The notes: generated by a model not told the origin, from the sequence alone. A DNA stretch of 64,000 nucleotides from Protopterus annectens (GCF_019279795.1 NC_056743.1:869642364-869706363), one strand, 5' to 3'; counted from the first letter of the stretch, positions 51,049 to 61,860 are shown. A program made the numbers and translations.

Positions 51049-51556
51049 GATCTGATGCTATCCATGTCAATATTCATCACCAGTGGGGCTTGCATCTGAC
51101 TTTGAATCTCAGCAGGCAACTTCTCAGACAGATCCAGGGCTCAAGCTTCTCCCCTTCCCATGATCCCTTGCTACCTTCTAACCCTGAGATCTTTTTTGTG
51201 CTGAAACGCTTCAGACGTGGTCCAGGCTCAGGCTCAGGCTAGCAGATAAGTGCTTTCTTTTCTTAGGGGTTTTGTAGCTTTTCCTCATTATTTGTTTTGT
51301 ACTTTTCTATTGGTAATTTAGTTAATTAGTTTACCTCCCCTCCCGGTTACTAAATTAAATTCTTATATTTATTTGAGAATCCCCCCCTCCCATTTTCCCG
51401 GTGTCTACGCTTCACACTCTTTTTCCTTTAGGGTATTTAAAAAAAGACGTATTTTCTATATCTCTTCCTTTTGTTTCTGGAGTTAGATTATTTATAGCAA
51501 GCGTGCATGTCTGTGTGTGTGTTTGTGTGTGTGTGTCTGTGTGTGCTTGTGTTAAC

Positions 51557-52815
51557 ATGATTGAAAAACCCTCCTGGTTTAAAAGATTTTCCTTGTGTGG
51601 TTGGAAGATGCCTTGTTCCGACTCACATGAGGTGTGTGTGTATTGCCTGGGGTTGGCACACCTGGAAGTTGAATGTGACATTTGTGTCACATTCACCCCC
51701 AGGCCCCTCGTGGAGTGCACCAATAAGCTTTTACTGAAAGGCTTGGCTCAGGGTAGTCCTCTGCCCTTGGACTCTCCTTCCAAGCCCTCTCAGGAGCCCA
51801 AGAAAAGGTCTCCATCTTTCTTGAGGGGGTCTTCTTCTTCTTCTCCTTCCCTTTCTAAAAAGCCTAGGCTCTCGGATCACAGATGTCCGGATCCGAGCCC
51901 AGCCTCTTCGGCTTCGGATCCGAGATACACCTCTCCAAGAGCCTTGGATCAGACCCTCAGATCTAAGGCCTCGGTGGAGCGGAGGCCTTTGGATCTCAGT
52001 AGGTGTAAGCCATCCCCGGATCCGATCATTTAGTTAGATCCCTCTGGCATGCCGTCCAGAGCTTCGAATGCCACTAGGTTGTCAGATCTGACAGTTCTGT
52101 TGGATCCCATTGTTATTGAGAGTTCTCCTTCTTGGTCATCCAAGAAATCGGATCTGACTCGTCAAATCATATCCCCTTTTCGGGACCATAGGCTGGTGGG
52201 ATCCAAGGTCAGATCCCCAGCTAGATCTGGTCACTCTTCAGCCTTGTCCAGATCCTCCAGAAGTCTCCTTCCCTCAGATATGGATAGGATGATGAGGAGT
52301 TTCTTCAAAGCCCAAATTGAGTTGGGCTTGTTGCCATCCCCTGCCCATGTGGCTAGGGGAATCTCCCCATCTGCAGAACTCCACTTTCCTCTTCCAATCC
52401 CTTGGGTTTTGGAATGTCAGGATCAGGGGATTTCTAGTGAGAGGCCGATGATGTTGGGTATTCTCCCTTCTCGACACCGACAGGGTCCCTGGCTGGCTCT
52501 GTTCCGCTGCCTTCGGAACAGGCTGAGCCTCGCCTCCAAGAAGTTGGTGCAAGTTCCCTGAGAGTGGGTTTGGGTCTGAATTTTTTGTACCATTTCCTTC
52601 CCTTGGAGGCTTTGGTGCTGGACAGCTCAGGACTGATATTGTCAGGGGGGCTTCGGTGCTGTGTCCGGGTCCCTCCTCCATTCCCAGGTGGCCTTGACTG
52701 CTGGGGAGTAGGGGGAGCCTCTTCCAGTCCATCGGCCTTCCAGGCAGCAGAGAGGACCTTCTCCAGTTTGGTAGTTACCTTTTCTTCTTCTCTAGGTCCT
52801 CCCCAGCCTTTCTAA
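51557..52815 (+). pseudogene. DIRS-7 gag
   Basis: Starts MIEKPSWFKRFSLCGWKMPC and carries CVYCLGLAHLEVECDICVTF, the same Cys/His pattern as the DIRS-2 gag. A long Ser/Pro-rich part follows, with repeated GGATCCGA-type codons. One TAG at 52031 breaks the first frame, which otherwise continues to 52561 (SDMDRMMRSFFKAQIELGLL). A frameshift then leads to 52815. It is the longest gag of this subfamily in the window. Confidence 0.78.
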
Positions 52816-52988
52816 GGTTTGGGTGCTGAGGCCTCATCATCCATCCAAGGTCAGCCCTCCTGTGAGCACATTCAGACAGGCACTGCCCCACTTGGGGTAG
52901 CCATCTCTTCTGAGTCCTCCCATGAGCCTAACCATGAAGGAACCCCTTTTAGAGAGAATATGCAAGAGGAGGCATTTGGACTCCCCCA

Positions 52989-53990
52989 GTGAGTCCATCA
53001 CTGAGGACATGGATTTTAAGGAGAGAGACGGGTCCCCACAGAGAGAATCCTCCAGTGGCTTCTTTCAACTCAGTGGTCCTTTCAGGAACTCCCTCTCAAT
53101 CATCTAATATGGATCACAGAATCTTGCAGACGGGACCTTCGCTGGTGGCTAGTGTCTTCCAATTTGGATCAGGGACGACCCTTTGTTCCTCCTCCGGTGG
53201 CCACTTTGACCACGGACGCCTCCCAGACGGGGTGGGGGGGCATTCCCTGGGCAGGTCAGTCCAGGGCAAATGGCATCCGGAAGAGACCTCTCTCCACATC
53301 AACATCCTAGAAATGAGAGCAGTACTCCTGTCCCTTCAAGCCCTTCACTGTTACCTCCCTCAGGGCGTAATTGCTGTTCACTCGGACAACATGTCAGTTG
53401 TCTGGTACCTGAACAAGCAGGGAGGGACCAGATCCTATCCTCTTTGCAGAGAAGCGATGAGGGTCTGGCAATGGGCAATCTCAACCAAACGCGCTTCCTC
53501 GTGGCTACTCATACCGGGCAACTCCAATGTCATAGCCGACAGGTTGAGCAGAACCATCCTCTCTCCTCACGAATGGTCTCTGAACACGACTATAACAAGA
53601 CAGATTTTCAGCAAATGGGGAGTTCCGTGCTGCGACCTCTTCGTCTCCTCTAAATCACGAAGTGCAAAGACTTTTCTCCCTAACCCGGCTCCGGGGAAGA
53701 GCCCTATGGACGCCTTAGTCCATCCTTGGCCCGGCCTGCTTTATGCCTTCCCTCCAGTTCCTCTCCTACCCAAGGTAATTCAGAAGGCTTCTCTCTTAGG
53801 GAGCAAGATGATCTTAATTGCTCCTTACTGGCCTCGTCAAGTCTGGTTTCCCTATCTTCGGAAACATACTCTGGAAGGTCCATGGTTCCTGGACCAGGTC
53901 CCAGACCTACTGATTCATCAGTCGGGACTACTACACCAGTCCCTACACACATTAAGATTGACAGCCTGGCTCCTCCTCTTCCAACCATAG
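52989..53990 (+). CDS. DIRS-7 RNase H and methyltransferase-like protein
   Basis: The true homology starts near 53115. In a neighbouring frame LTTDASQTGWGG (53196-53232) holds the first RNase H Asp. A frameshift near 53235 brings in this ORF: LHINILEMRAVLLSLQALH, HSDNMSVVWYLNKQGGTRSY and ADRLSRTILSPHEWSLN. The methyltransferase-like block follows: CCDLFVSS, DALVHPWPGLLYAFPPVPL and LIAPYWPRQVWFPYL, ending LTAWLLLFQP at 53990. No RT residues precede it. Confidence 0.85.
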   Translation: MSPSLRTWILRRETGPHRENPPVASFNSVVLSGTPSQSSNMDHRILQTGPSLVASVFQFGSGTTLCSSSGGHFDHGRLPDGVGGHSLGRSVQGKWHPEETSLHINILEMRAVLLSLQALHCYLPQGVIAVHSDNMSVVWYLNKQGGTRSYPLCREAMRVWQWAISTKRASSWLLIPGNSNVIADRLSRTILSPHEWSLNTTITRQIFSKWGVPCCDLFVSSKSRSAKTFLPNPAPGKSPMDALVHPWPGLLYAFPPVPLLPKVIQKASLLGSKMILIAPYWPRQVWFPYLRKHTLEGPWFLDQVPDLLIHQSGLLHQSLHTLRLTAWLLLFQP

Positions 53991-54958
53991 TCAGGAGACA
54001 TACACTAGACCCAGATGTAGTGCACATATTGTCTTCGGCCCACAAGTCGACTACAAAGAAACTTTATTCTAGCAAATGGAAAAGATTTGCTATATGGGCT
54101 CAACTCCGGGGCCTGGACCCCGTTTCAACCCCCGTGGCAGAAGTACTCAAGTTCCTAACCTCTCTTTTCAACCAAGGCTCTTCTGTTTCTACCATTAAAG
54201 TACAATTGGCAGCAATCTCTAATTTTCATGAGTCCATAGACCCACCCTCCAGTTTCTCATCCTGCACCTCCATGGGATCTCGATATAGTATTACGTGCCT
54301 TGACTTCTTTCCCCTTTGAACCGGCAGCTACCTGTGATTTAAAGTTTCTATCATGGAAGACAGCCTTTTTAGTGGCAATTACTTCAGCCAGAAGGGTTTC
54401 AGAACTTCAAGCTTTGTCAGTAAAACCTCCGTACCTGGTTTTTCATACAGACAGAGTTTCCCTCAGACCAAATCCTTCTTTTGTTCCTAAAGTCTGTTCT
54501 ACCTTATGCTTGCAACAGTCATTAGAGCTCCCAGTTTTTTTCCCAAAATATTCCAATAAAGCAAAATTTATTTTCCACACACTAGATGTCCACAGGCAGT
54601 TACGTTTTTATTTGGATAGGACCAAACAATCAAGGAAGACAGATCAGTTGTTTGTGTCCTTTGCAGAAAACAAATTGGGCAACGCGGTCACAAAGATCAC
54701 TATTGCCAAATGGATCAGGGACTGTATTACTCAAGCTTATGTTTATTCTAACAAGGAGCTTTCCACCTCTGTCAAGGCTCATTCTACAAGGGCTATGGCT
54801 ACTCGGTGGTAGCATTTCATTCTAAGCTTGCTATTAGTGACATTTGTGCTGCGGCTACATGGTCTTCCCCGCATACCTTCATTTCTCACTACAAATTAGA
54901 TGTGGCATCTAGAGGACGAGCTTCATTTGTTTCCACAGTGCTCAGGAGTGTTTTCTAA
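53726..54958 (+). pseudogene. DIRS-7 tyrosine recombinase
   Basis: The leader overlaps the polyprotein. Core-binding part: LYSSKWKRFAIWAQLRGLDP and STIKVQLAAISNFHES. A deletion of about 60 bases near 54250 removes the LCKTF segment and shifts frame to PAPPWDLDIV. Catalytic part: FPFEPAATCDLKFLSWKTAF, ITSARRVSEL (Arg) and KAHSTRAMAT (His-x-x-Arg). A one-base frameshift at about 54807 precedes AAATWSSPHTF and SHYKLDVASRGRAS with the Tyr kept. It ends at 54958. Confidence 0.87.
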
Positions 54959-54989
54959 TGAGCCACCTGGGATTTAGGTGCTAGGGACG

Positions 54990-55110
54990 CTGTCCCATCA
55001 GTCAGAATGTAGGCGAGATAGGATCACATAACATCTTTTAGTTATGTACTCACCATAACTTCAGATGTTTGGGATCCATCTCGCCTACATTCCTAATAAC
55101 TCACCCTCCT
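54990..55110 (+). repeat. DIRS-7 internal complementary region
   Basis: Its second half pairs with the right end. The palindrome GTTATG-N7-CATAAC is at 55041-55059. Its first half (CAGAATGTAGGCGAGATAGG) should match the left end but does not match 51049 onward. Confidence 0.8.
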
Positions 55111-55149
55111 TCCCCCTTCCTTGGAGATCAGAGGATATCAGAAGGTCCG

Positions 55150-55408
55150 AATCCTGTTGTTTCATCTTGAAACATCTAACAATGTTATATAAACAAGCTA
55201 TGCATGTGTGCATGAATGCGGACAAACAAGATCTGGGGGATTAGTGGTGGTGCATCCTGGGATAAAGATAGCTCAGCCAATTAGAGGCCTCGCTCTATAG
55301 CATAAGCGTGCCGAGTCGGAGCCGAGGGATCGGCTCCGAACCCATCAGTCAGAATGTAGGCGAGATGGATCCCAAACATCTGAAGTTATGGTGAGTACAT
55401 AACTAAAA
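55150..55408 (+). repeat. DIRS-7 right end
   Basis: DIRS-1-type sequence with GCCGAGTCGGAGC and GGATCGGCTCCGAACCCAT, ending GTTATG-N7-CATAAC at 55385-55403. Confidence 0.82.
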
Positions 55409-55567
55409 GTTTTCAGGGGATTGTCCTCAGCTATTGTTTTTTGTTATTCCTACCATGGCATAGCCATTCCAGGCAGTATCAGGGCACATTCCACTACAGC
55501 TTTGTCTTCTTCGAGTGAATGCTGGATAGGGGTGGACTCTAGAAGCATTCTGAGGTGGATACCTTTG

Positions 55568-55873
55568 AAATAATCAAATGGAAAAATTGTCAACGTCATA
55601 TGGTCAAAACCATATCATCAACAATTCAGTCTGTCGAAACAAACTCAAAACAGACAGCACCCACATACACCACAAAGGGCAAGCCCCCGCTGTATCCTCC
55701 ACAACTCTGCTAATTATATATACCAACTCCAAGATCACACTGCAGTGGAGAAAAGGGCAAATTTCCTGATCCCTACTGTAATGCAGTCTCAATCAGAATG
55801 GTTTGACAGACTGAATTGTTGATTAAATGGGTTCGACCATATGACATTTGACAATTTGTCTATCTGATTATTT
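55568..55873. mobile_element. Small non-autonomous TIR element (MITE-like), about 306 bp
   Basis: AAATAATCAAATGGAAAAAT and the following 50 bases at the left are the inverse of the right end (ending TGTCTATCTGATTATTT) with few mismatches over about 70 bases. There is no coding capacity. No clear target duplication flanks it, so the superfamily cannot be assigned. Confidence 0.8.
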
Positions 55874-55915
55874 GGTAGGCATCCTTCTGAGGCAGCTACA
55901 TGACCCTCTATACAT

Positions 55916-55948
55916 AGGTTCATAGGAGATTACCAGGCTAATTTACTT
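55916..55948 (-). mobile_element. Very short LINE 3'-end insertion
   Basis: ATAGGTTCATAGGAGATTAC and the next dozen bases resemble the reverse complement of the LINE 3' ends (compare 37447-37485). It interrupts the DIRS-9 recombinase between ATW and TKHYRL. Confidence 0.5.
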
Positions 55949-56084
55949 TTACAAAAGCATTACAGACTGGATTTGTTTTCTAGATGCAGATCAGATTTGG
56001 CTATGACAATTCTCCAGGGGCTCCTGGATCCATATCTGTCCTTCTGCCAATTTGGATAGGCTTTGGTATTCAACCTGTATAGCT

Positions 56085-56170
56085 TAAAGATCACTGCAGC
56101 AGTGAACATAATGCAGTTGTATAAGTTGCACTTACCCAAAACAGTAGAGGTTTGACTTCCTCACTGTTCC
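56085..56170 (+). repeat. DIRS-9 internal complementary region
   Basis: ACTGCAGCAGTGAACATAAT, then TTGCACTTACCCAAAACAGT and CTTCCTCACTGTTCCAGCAG, laid out as in DIRS-3 and DIRS-6 directly after the recombinase stop. Confidence 0.65.
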
Positions 56171-56289
56171 AGCAGCCGCACTCACCCTCAGTCCTCCTAC
56201 TCTTTCATCTAGTTGTAGTTGGGACATAAAGTACATCTGTGTTTGGTTTTCCTTCATACATTTTATTGTTGTTATTGATTGGTTATGCC

Positions 56290-56510
56290 GGGATGTTGGG
56301 CTCTTCTCTCCTTGCATGGGCAAGAAATCCCGAAAAAAGCTTCACGCTCACTGCTGGTTTCCCTCCTCGGGATTAGCTAATTTTCAGTCACAGTGAAGGA
56401 GTGGAGGGATGAACTTTTTAAAGCAGGCTGGTCATTGTTCCCTGGCAGGAGACAACTCATATAGCCTAAAGGCTACTGAAGCAGTGACAAATTCCAGCAT
56501 CTGTTATGTA
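56290..56510 (+). repeat. DIRS-9 right end
   Basis: GGCTACTGAAGCAGTGACAA and TGTTATGTATAGGTGCAGC resemble the terminal sequence of the DIRS-3/6 group and the solo end at 32265-32345. Confidence 0.6.
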
Positions 56511-57016
56511 TAGGTGCAGCTTATGCATAACTGTAGTTTACAGTAAAATACCTCACCCCACCCCCTCTGTGTTTACTCTGTTCAAATTTTACCTTGTGTT
56601 TGGTATGGGAATTTCCATATTCCTTACCTTCCTCCTACTCAAAATCTTCTTCACTCTCAAAATTCTCCCTGCTGTTCATATTATTATGGTAGAGTTCACT
56701 CGTTATTTTAGGAATTTTCTGTTTTTTGAACTTCATCATTATAGGAAAAGGAGGCTCTGAAAATGATGCAGATGTTTGTACCTCTTACCAGCATGCTGGT
56801 GCATGCCTAGGAGATATGTACAACTTATGGAGGAAGGGTCCAGAGATTATGTAGGCTGGACAGAGGGACAGGACTTTCCTGGGAAAGTCTCGGATGTAAA
56901 GAATATTACAAATGTGATCTATCTGAGCATATTCCATTATGATTAGTTACCTACACAATTGTACTTTATGTGCTTCCTAAACAAGATGGGGCATATTCTT
57001 ACCACTTGTGCAGAAT

Positions 57017-57417
57017 GTCCATGGCATACCTCTCAACCTTTAGACCTCAAAAATCCAGACAAAGGCTCATGATAAATAGGAACATCTGGCCAAAAATCTT
57101 GACATTAATTAGCATAAAATGTCCATAGCTAATAGTATAGCTCTGCTAAACGTACTTGTCAGCTTTACATATTTTTGCAGAATGTCCAGATTTTTGCCTT
57201 CCATTGTTGGTCTGTTTCATATAAAATGTGTGTTTTTCTGTCAAGTCCAACAGGACTGAATTCACTAAATATTGCCAGGCACTTATCCTTCAGAAAATGC
57301 GTAACACAAAGCATGTTATTCTTGCAACTTTCTAAGTTTAAAATCTGTCCCTGTTTTTGGGCCTTTGACCCCCATTATTTTTTTCCTTGTAGAGATTTTT
57401 TGAGCTAAGAGGTGGAG
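57017..57417. mobile_element. TIR element of about 400 bp
   Basis: The left end GGCATACCTCTCAACCTTTAGACC is roughly the inverse of the right end GAGCTAAGAGGTGGAGAGCTATG, giving imperfect 30-base terminal inverted repeats. Related fragments lie at 13514 and in the 14600-15110 array. No transposase is encoded, so it is non-autonomous. Confidence 0.55.
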
Positions 57418-60102
57418 AGCTATGCTGCTAATCCATATAGGAGTATGGGATGCCATCAGTCAGAAACACAGCACCAGGAAGAGGAAATAACCCTCTGTTT
57501 TCACTGCTAATCTCAACATAACTGTCTTTGCAGGACTACGTTTTGAACCTGCAAACTCCTAGTGGGACTTGGTGAGCACACACAGTAATGTACAGTTTGT
57601 TCATATTCACTTGTATGCATTTTACAGGACCACCAATTCATGGTAAAATATTACAATTGCAAGACTCTGCACCTTGAGTCTTGAAACCCTGAAAAATTAA
57701 GCTTGATTTTCCAGGTGTAATTAAAAGTGAAAAAACTTAGTTTTACACATACAGTATTTTTGCTGGGGAGGAAGACATGTGAGGGTCTGTTTCTCCACAA
57801 CCCTACTAGTTATATGTACTATCAGCAAAATATCTGTACCTTAAAGAAAGAGGAACTTAACAACATACAGCACTTTAGACCTAGTATGTCTTTGCTTCAA
57901 TCACACTTAATTTCTCACTGTTTCGGGACTCTTACTGATGGGTCTAAAACATACTATGGAGCTCTCAATTCGGGTATGAGACACCTTTGGGTTGAAACCC
58001 GCGCACCTAGTAAAAGCTTATATGCACACAGGAAGGTGTTGGACACACCACACAGAAGACACATCAGATGTCAAGCAACTGGAAAACCAAGAGCAGTAAG
58101 GCAGTGATACTCAGTGGTGTATCCCACATACAAATAGAAAATCAAATCAGTAATTGCTTATAGTCCAGTACAGGGAAACTCACACATGCTCTACTACGGA
58201 TGAGCAAAAAAAATCATATTTAGTATAATTTCTGTGACATAACTAGCCTTGAAAAATACAATACCATGAAACACTAAATGGAAAAAAGAGAAAATAAATT
58301 AATTTTTCTGAAGTCATCAACTTAAGTGGTAGGAACACCAAAATTACCAAGGGAAACATTTAAATAACATACTTTGATAAATACCAGTGTTCATTTAAAA
58401 ATTATTCTATCCTGCACATTTTCATTTAGCGAAATTAAATGGGTTGTGTTAAAATCCTGTGGTTGAGAACTCTTCGTCATTTAATTCTAAATGAAAACTC
58501 ATTCTTTGAGCATGAAGTGTCATTGGAGTTGTGTATGGATTACAAAGCCTCAATAACAAATAAACTAGAGCCTAACCATACCTTTAATAAGCCGAACGTC
58601 ACTGAAATGTATCGTTCACTTTTGAGAAGTTAACAGTTGGTACTAAATTAATCCCTTTCCCACTGTTAACTGACTGCATAATGCATTCAGTGCTTCTAAA
58701 TGACCTTGACAGATATAAAAATTCTGTCACTCTGACGCTTTACATTGCTGACATTTTAAACACAAACATTGTTATGCACACTTTAAATACAGACACAATT
58801 ATTTTTATTTATTTTATTTATTTTACTGATGAATCTGACAAAGTGGATTTGATTTTGGACGCTGTTATAGATGATCTCATCCTTCCTGGTTCTTGCTTGG
58901 ACTGGTCTGGTGCTGGTGATGGCAGTAGTGTGCGTGATGAAGTTTGTGAATTGCCCAGTGCTGATGCTGGGCTTCCTGCAAACTGAAACTTTACTGCAGT
59001 TCTACTGCTTCCCTCCCGTAATAACCAGAACATTCAATGGTTCCTTTTCCTGTTCTTTCTGACTCCTGCAACTGAACTGCACAGTTTGCACAAACTAAGC
59101 ATTTGCTAGTTCATTCAAGTCAATGTTTTACTATTTGGCTTGGTTGTCTACCCTGGTTGTCTACTCCATTTGGCCTTCAGGCAGTCAAATTTCAGTTCAA
59201 ATCAATCTCACTCCCTCATTGTATTCAAAATTAAGGCACAATCTCATAAGTGTCACAGTTACTTATGCAAGTCACACGCATGACTTGCAAAAAGCAAAGA
59301 AATGGAATTTGCAGTTTTTACTTACTTACTGAGTCCTGAGTCTTTACAGGTCAAAGATGCCATATGATGATGTTAGCAGGCAAGAAGGAATTACAGATAA
59401 CGATTAAAAATCAAAATTTAAAGGAGGTCAATCAGAAATTTGTGGCACCTTCTTATTTTAAGCTCCAAAAACAAAATGTTCTGCCTGATACTGGGCATTT
59501 GAGAGTTCGGGGCTGTGGATCTCTAGGAACTGGCTGTGTCGCTATCCTGTTGAATGCATTACATCTGCTTAGGCAATTTCATGCCCTAGCATACCATTTG
59601 AGTTATGTGGTGCATCTGGATAACAAGTGATCACTCTGCCCAATCAAGTTCCACCATCTTGCATCATGTGGGGAATGCTAGCGATCATACCCTTAATAGT
59701 GTACAAGTGTTAAAACTCTGGTAAGGGCACAGTATATCTTCGCATGATGCTTAGTCTGAATTGTATTTCTTTCCATTCCTCTGACTCAAAGTAATGCTAA
59801 GGAAGGAAGCAAAATGTGCATTTCATTTTGATACCCCCATTCTGGCCAAGACAGTAGTACTTCTGCTATCTTCTAAAAAGAGCCATCCATTATCTGCAGC
59901 TGCTTTGCAGGGAGGATTTTGTTTGTATCACAGAATGGTACTTCATCCCTCTGTTGATCCTGCATCTCACAGCATGGAAACTGTGTTCTGATTTTTGATA
60001 AGAATAAAATTCTTCTTTTCTATGGAAAGCTGAAAAAAAACTGCAATGAGAAAGTCCTGCTTATCCATGTGGAAGTGATTTTGATTTGGTGTGACGAGAC
60101 GG

Positions 60103-60330
60103 TCATTGCCCTGCTTGACAAACTTGCCAGAGGTTCTTGGCAACTTTTTGTTTGCTTAGCTTAGGGTTTTCCTGCATTTCTGGTAAAAGTTCATGCTTTA
60201 CTTTGTCAGCCTTCCTGCCACGGGAATCTACCCAAGCTTCGGCTATTTTGCTGAACAAATGAACAAAAGACTCATTTCTGATAACCATGATGTCTGGTTG
60301 GGTCAATGCATAATTTTTCAGTGGAGGTGC
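60103..60330 (-). CDS. Unrecognised open frame, possible exon or old transposon fragment
   Basis: On the minus strand about 75 codons are open upstream from the stop at 60103, including PPLKNYALTQPDIMVIRNES, LFSKIAEAWVDSRGRKADK and KLSKQKVAKNLWQVCQAGQ. The composition (charged, balanced, few low-complexity runs) looks more protein-like than its surroundings. I do not recognise a family. No flanking splice sites were established. Confidence 0.25.
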   Translation of the reverse strand, partial: APPLKNYALTQPDIMVIRNESFVHLFSKIAEAWVDSRGRKADKVKHELLPEMQENPKLSKQKVAKNLWQVCQAGQ

Positions 60331-61300
60331 AGGAAGGGAAGCTCAACAAACACTTGAATAAAAGCAAATCACAGACGTTTTTTTTTAACTTATTTTGCAG
60401 TATTCAATATTGTAGTATTGTAATATTTTTTTGTATATGCAGTATTAAAACACAGAAGATGCAAAAATTGAAATGACAGTAGTACAAAATTGAGCAAAGC
60501 AAAAATATTGATAAATGCAGAATTGTGATATAGCTATAGGTAATTCTACCAACTACATTTAATAGCAGAAGCTTAAACAGAACGTTATACATTGTAAGCT
60601 CCAATTGAATGTTTCTAGATCCTGCATGACATTTGGATTTAATGGATGAAGGCTGAAAAAAGCTCTCTTTTGAGCTGTTGTTTTTGGATATTTTTTAAAC
60701 ATCTTTACTAAATCACATTTGAGCCAAGGCCATAGGTACACATACAGTAAAATAAAAGAAAACTAATGATAGTGATGTTTATCACTGTTTTCAGGTAGTA
60801 TACATATATATTTTCTTTTTAACAGTTACCATTCACTCCATCTTTATTTCTCCTCCTGAACATTTTTCTGTATGTGTTGTTCCCACACATTCCATATATT
60901 TATAAAATGTGTGATCCCACCTTTAGTTCTTTTATCTACTTTATAATATTCATAGTTTGATTTCAATTTTCTATTAATTGATTTTTTGTTATCCAGTAGC
61001 ATTAAACTTAGTAAGGGCAATTCTGATTCTGTACCTCAACTCAGGACTATTGTCCTTAGCTATGGGTATTGCTGAACAAATGTGTGGATACATTGTTTAC
61101 CAAGATAGCATTTGTTTTATATTCATTAATTTTATATTTTGAAAAGAGTTGAAACTGTCTTAAAATATCCCAAAATACCAAAATGTTCTTTTCTAGATAT
61201 TTCAAGTATCCAATAATATCCCTGCAGATAAAGCGAACTTTTCTTGAGTACCATATTGCTTATATCCTTGAATTTGAGTCACTTATTTTCTTTGCCAGTG

Positions 61301-61301
61301 A

Positions 61302-61352
<51 letters not shown>
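61301..61352. repeat. TC/TA compound microsatellite
   Basis: (TC)n of about 18 bases followed by (TA)n of about 34 bases. Confidence 0.95.
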
Positions 61353-61355
<3 letters not shown>

Positions 61356-61786
61356 AATAAAAGGTATTGCGCCTTGTTCCTCTGTTCATGCACAGCTTGC
61401 CAGAGAGGAAACTTCCCCCGTAATTCTTCCCTCCAATTCTTCATTTACTTTCCTTATTAACCCTATTATTCTATCAAGGAATGCAGTTGCTACAGTTACC
61501 CCCCTCATAAAATCCCATCTGATTCTACTGAATAATTTCTGTTTATCAAGGCCCAATAATAATAGTGGTGTACTTTTACATTCTGCTTCCCTCTGGATTA
61601 TTATGTCAGGTATTTGCCTTCTTCATAAACGTTTTGGCAACACCTTTGCCATTCTCATAGCTAGTAGAGGTATAGACATTTTATAGTCATGGTTTAAAAT
61701 TGAAATGGGTCTGTATGACATTTGGTCTGAAGGGTCTTTACATTCTTTGGGTAATACAACCAGCACAGCATTTTATTTTTCTGAAT

Positions 61787-61860
61787 CTGAAGAAGCCTTT
61801 TTGTTACAAGCTGACGAAAGCACTTAATCTTTAAAATAAAGGATTATTTATTGGTTCCTG
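61787..61860 (+). other. Penelope-like 3' tail remnant (candidate)
   Basis: CTGAAGAAGCC, then GACGAAAGC and an AAATAAAGGATTATTTATTG stretch resemble the PLE-2 3' region (CTGAGGAAGCC, GACGAAAGC, AAATAAAGTTTG). No coding part is attached. Confidence 0.4.

Larger units (their letters stand above)
51049..55408 (+). mobile_element. DIRS-7: mosaic DIRS-like element with unmatched ends and no RT
   Basis: Its left end (GATCTGATGCTATCCATGTC onward) resembles the DIRS-4 left end. Its right end (from about 55150) resembles DIRS-1. The two ends are not inverted repeats of each other, and the ICR pairs only with the right end. Gag is followed directly by RNase H, with the whole RT missing near 53115. The recombinase follows. 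See findings for a recombination model. Confidence 0.8.
55411..56050 (+). pseudogene. DIRS-9 tyrosine recombinase C-terminus, split
   Basis: 55420-55567 reads HGIAIPGSIRAHSTTALSSS, matching HGKLVPKGIRSHSTRAAATS of DIRS-6; the HSTR Arg is now Thr. After a small inverted-repeat element, GCATCCTTCTGAGGCAGCTA encodes the EAATW block. A further insert of about 33 bases (55916-55948) precedes TKHYRLDLFSRCRSD with Tyr, and the gene ends AMTILQGLLD. Order and spacing match DIRS-3 and DIRS-6. Confidence 0.72.
29513..56510 (+). mobile_element. DIRS-9: old DIRS-like element spread over about 27 kb by nested insertions
   Basis: Collinear pieces of one element: gag (29815-30040, 31336-32035), RT (32362-32640 and 50779-51048), recombinase C-terminus (55411-55567, 55874-56050), ICR (about 56085-56170) and right end (about 56290-56510). 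The RT pieces on either side of DIRS-5 join at consecutive motifs (YLNN-type box and LCLLTSLGL, matching YLDDCLIQ and KRLLTCLGY of DIRS-6). RNase H and most of the recombinase are missing between 51048 and 55411. The left boundary is unresolved because DIRS-4 abuts it. Confidence 0.72.

Noticed and set aside
51412-51723. Thr/His-rich minus-strand frame
   Set aside because: Antisense of a GT-rich simple stretch at 51508-51550.
57727-58107. 126-codon open frame with TDGSKTYYGAL, reminiscent of an RNase H start
   Set aside because: Only one short motif resembles RNase H; no neighbouring RT or integrase pieces and no second motif were found.
58681-58986. Open frame ending in an acidic segment (DESDKVDLILDAVIDDLIL)
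   Set aside because: No recognisable domain, AT-rich first half, and no supporting context.
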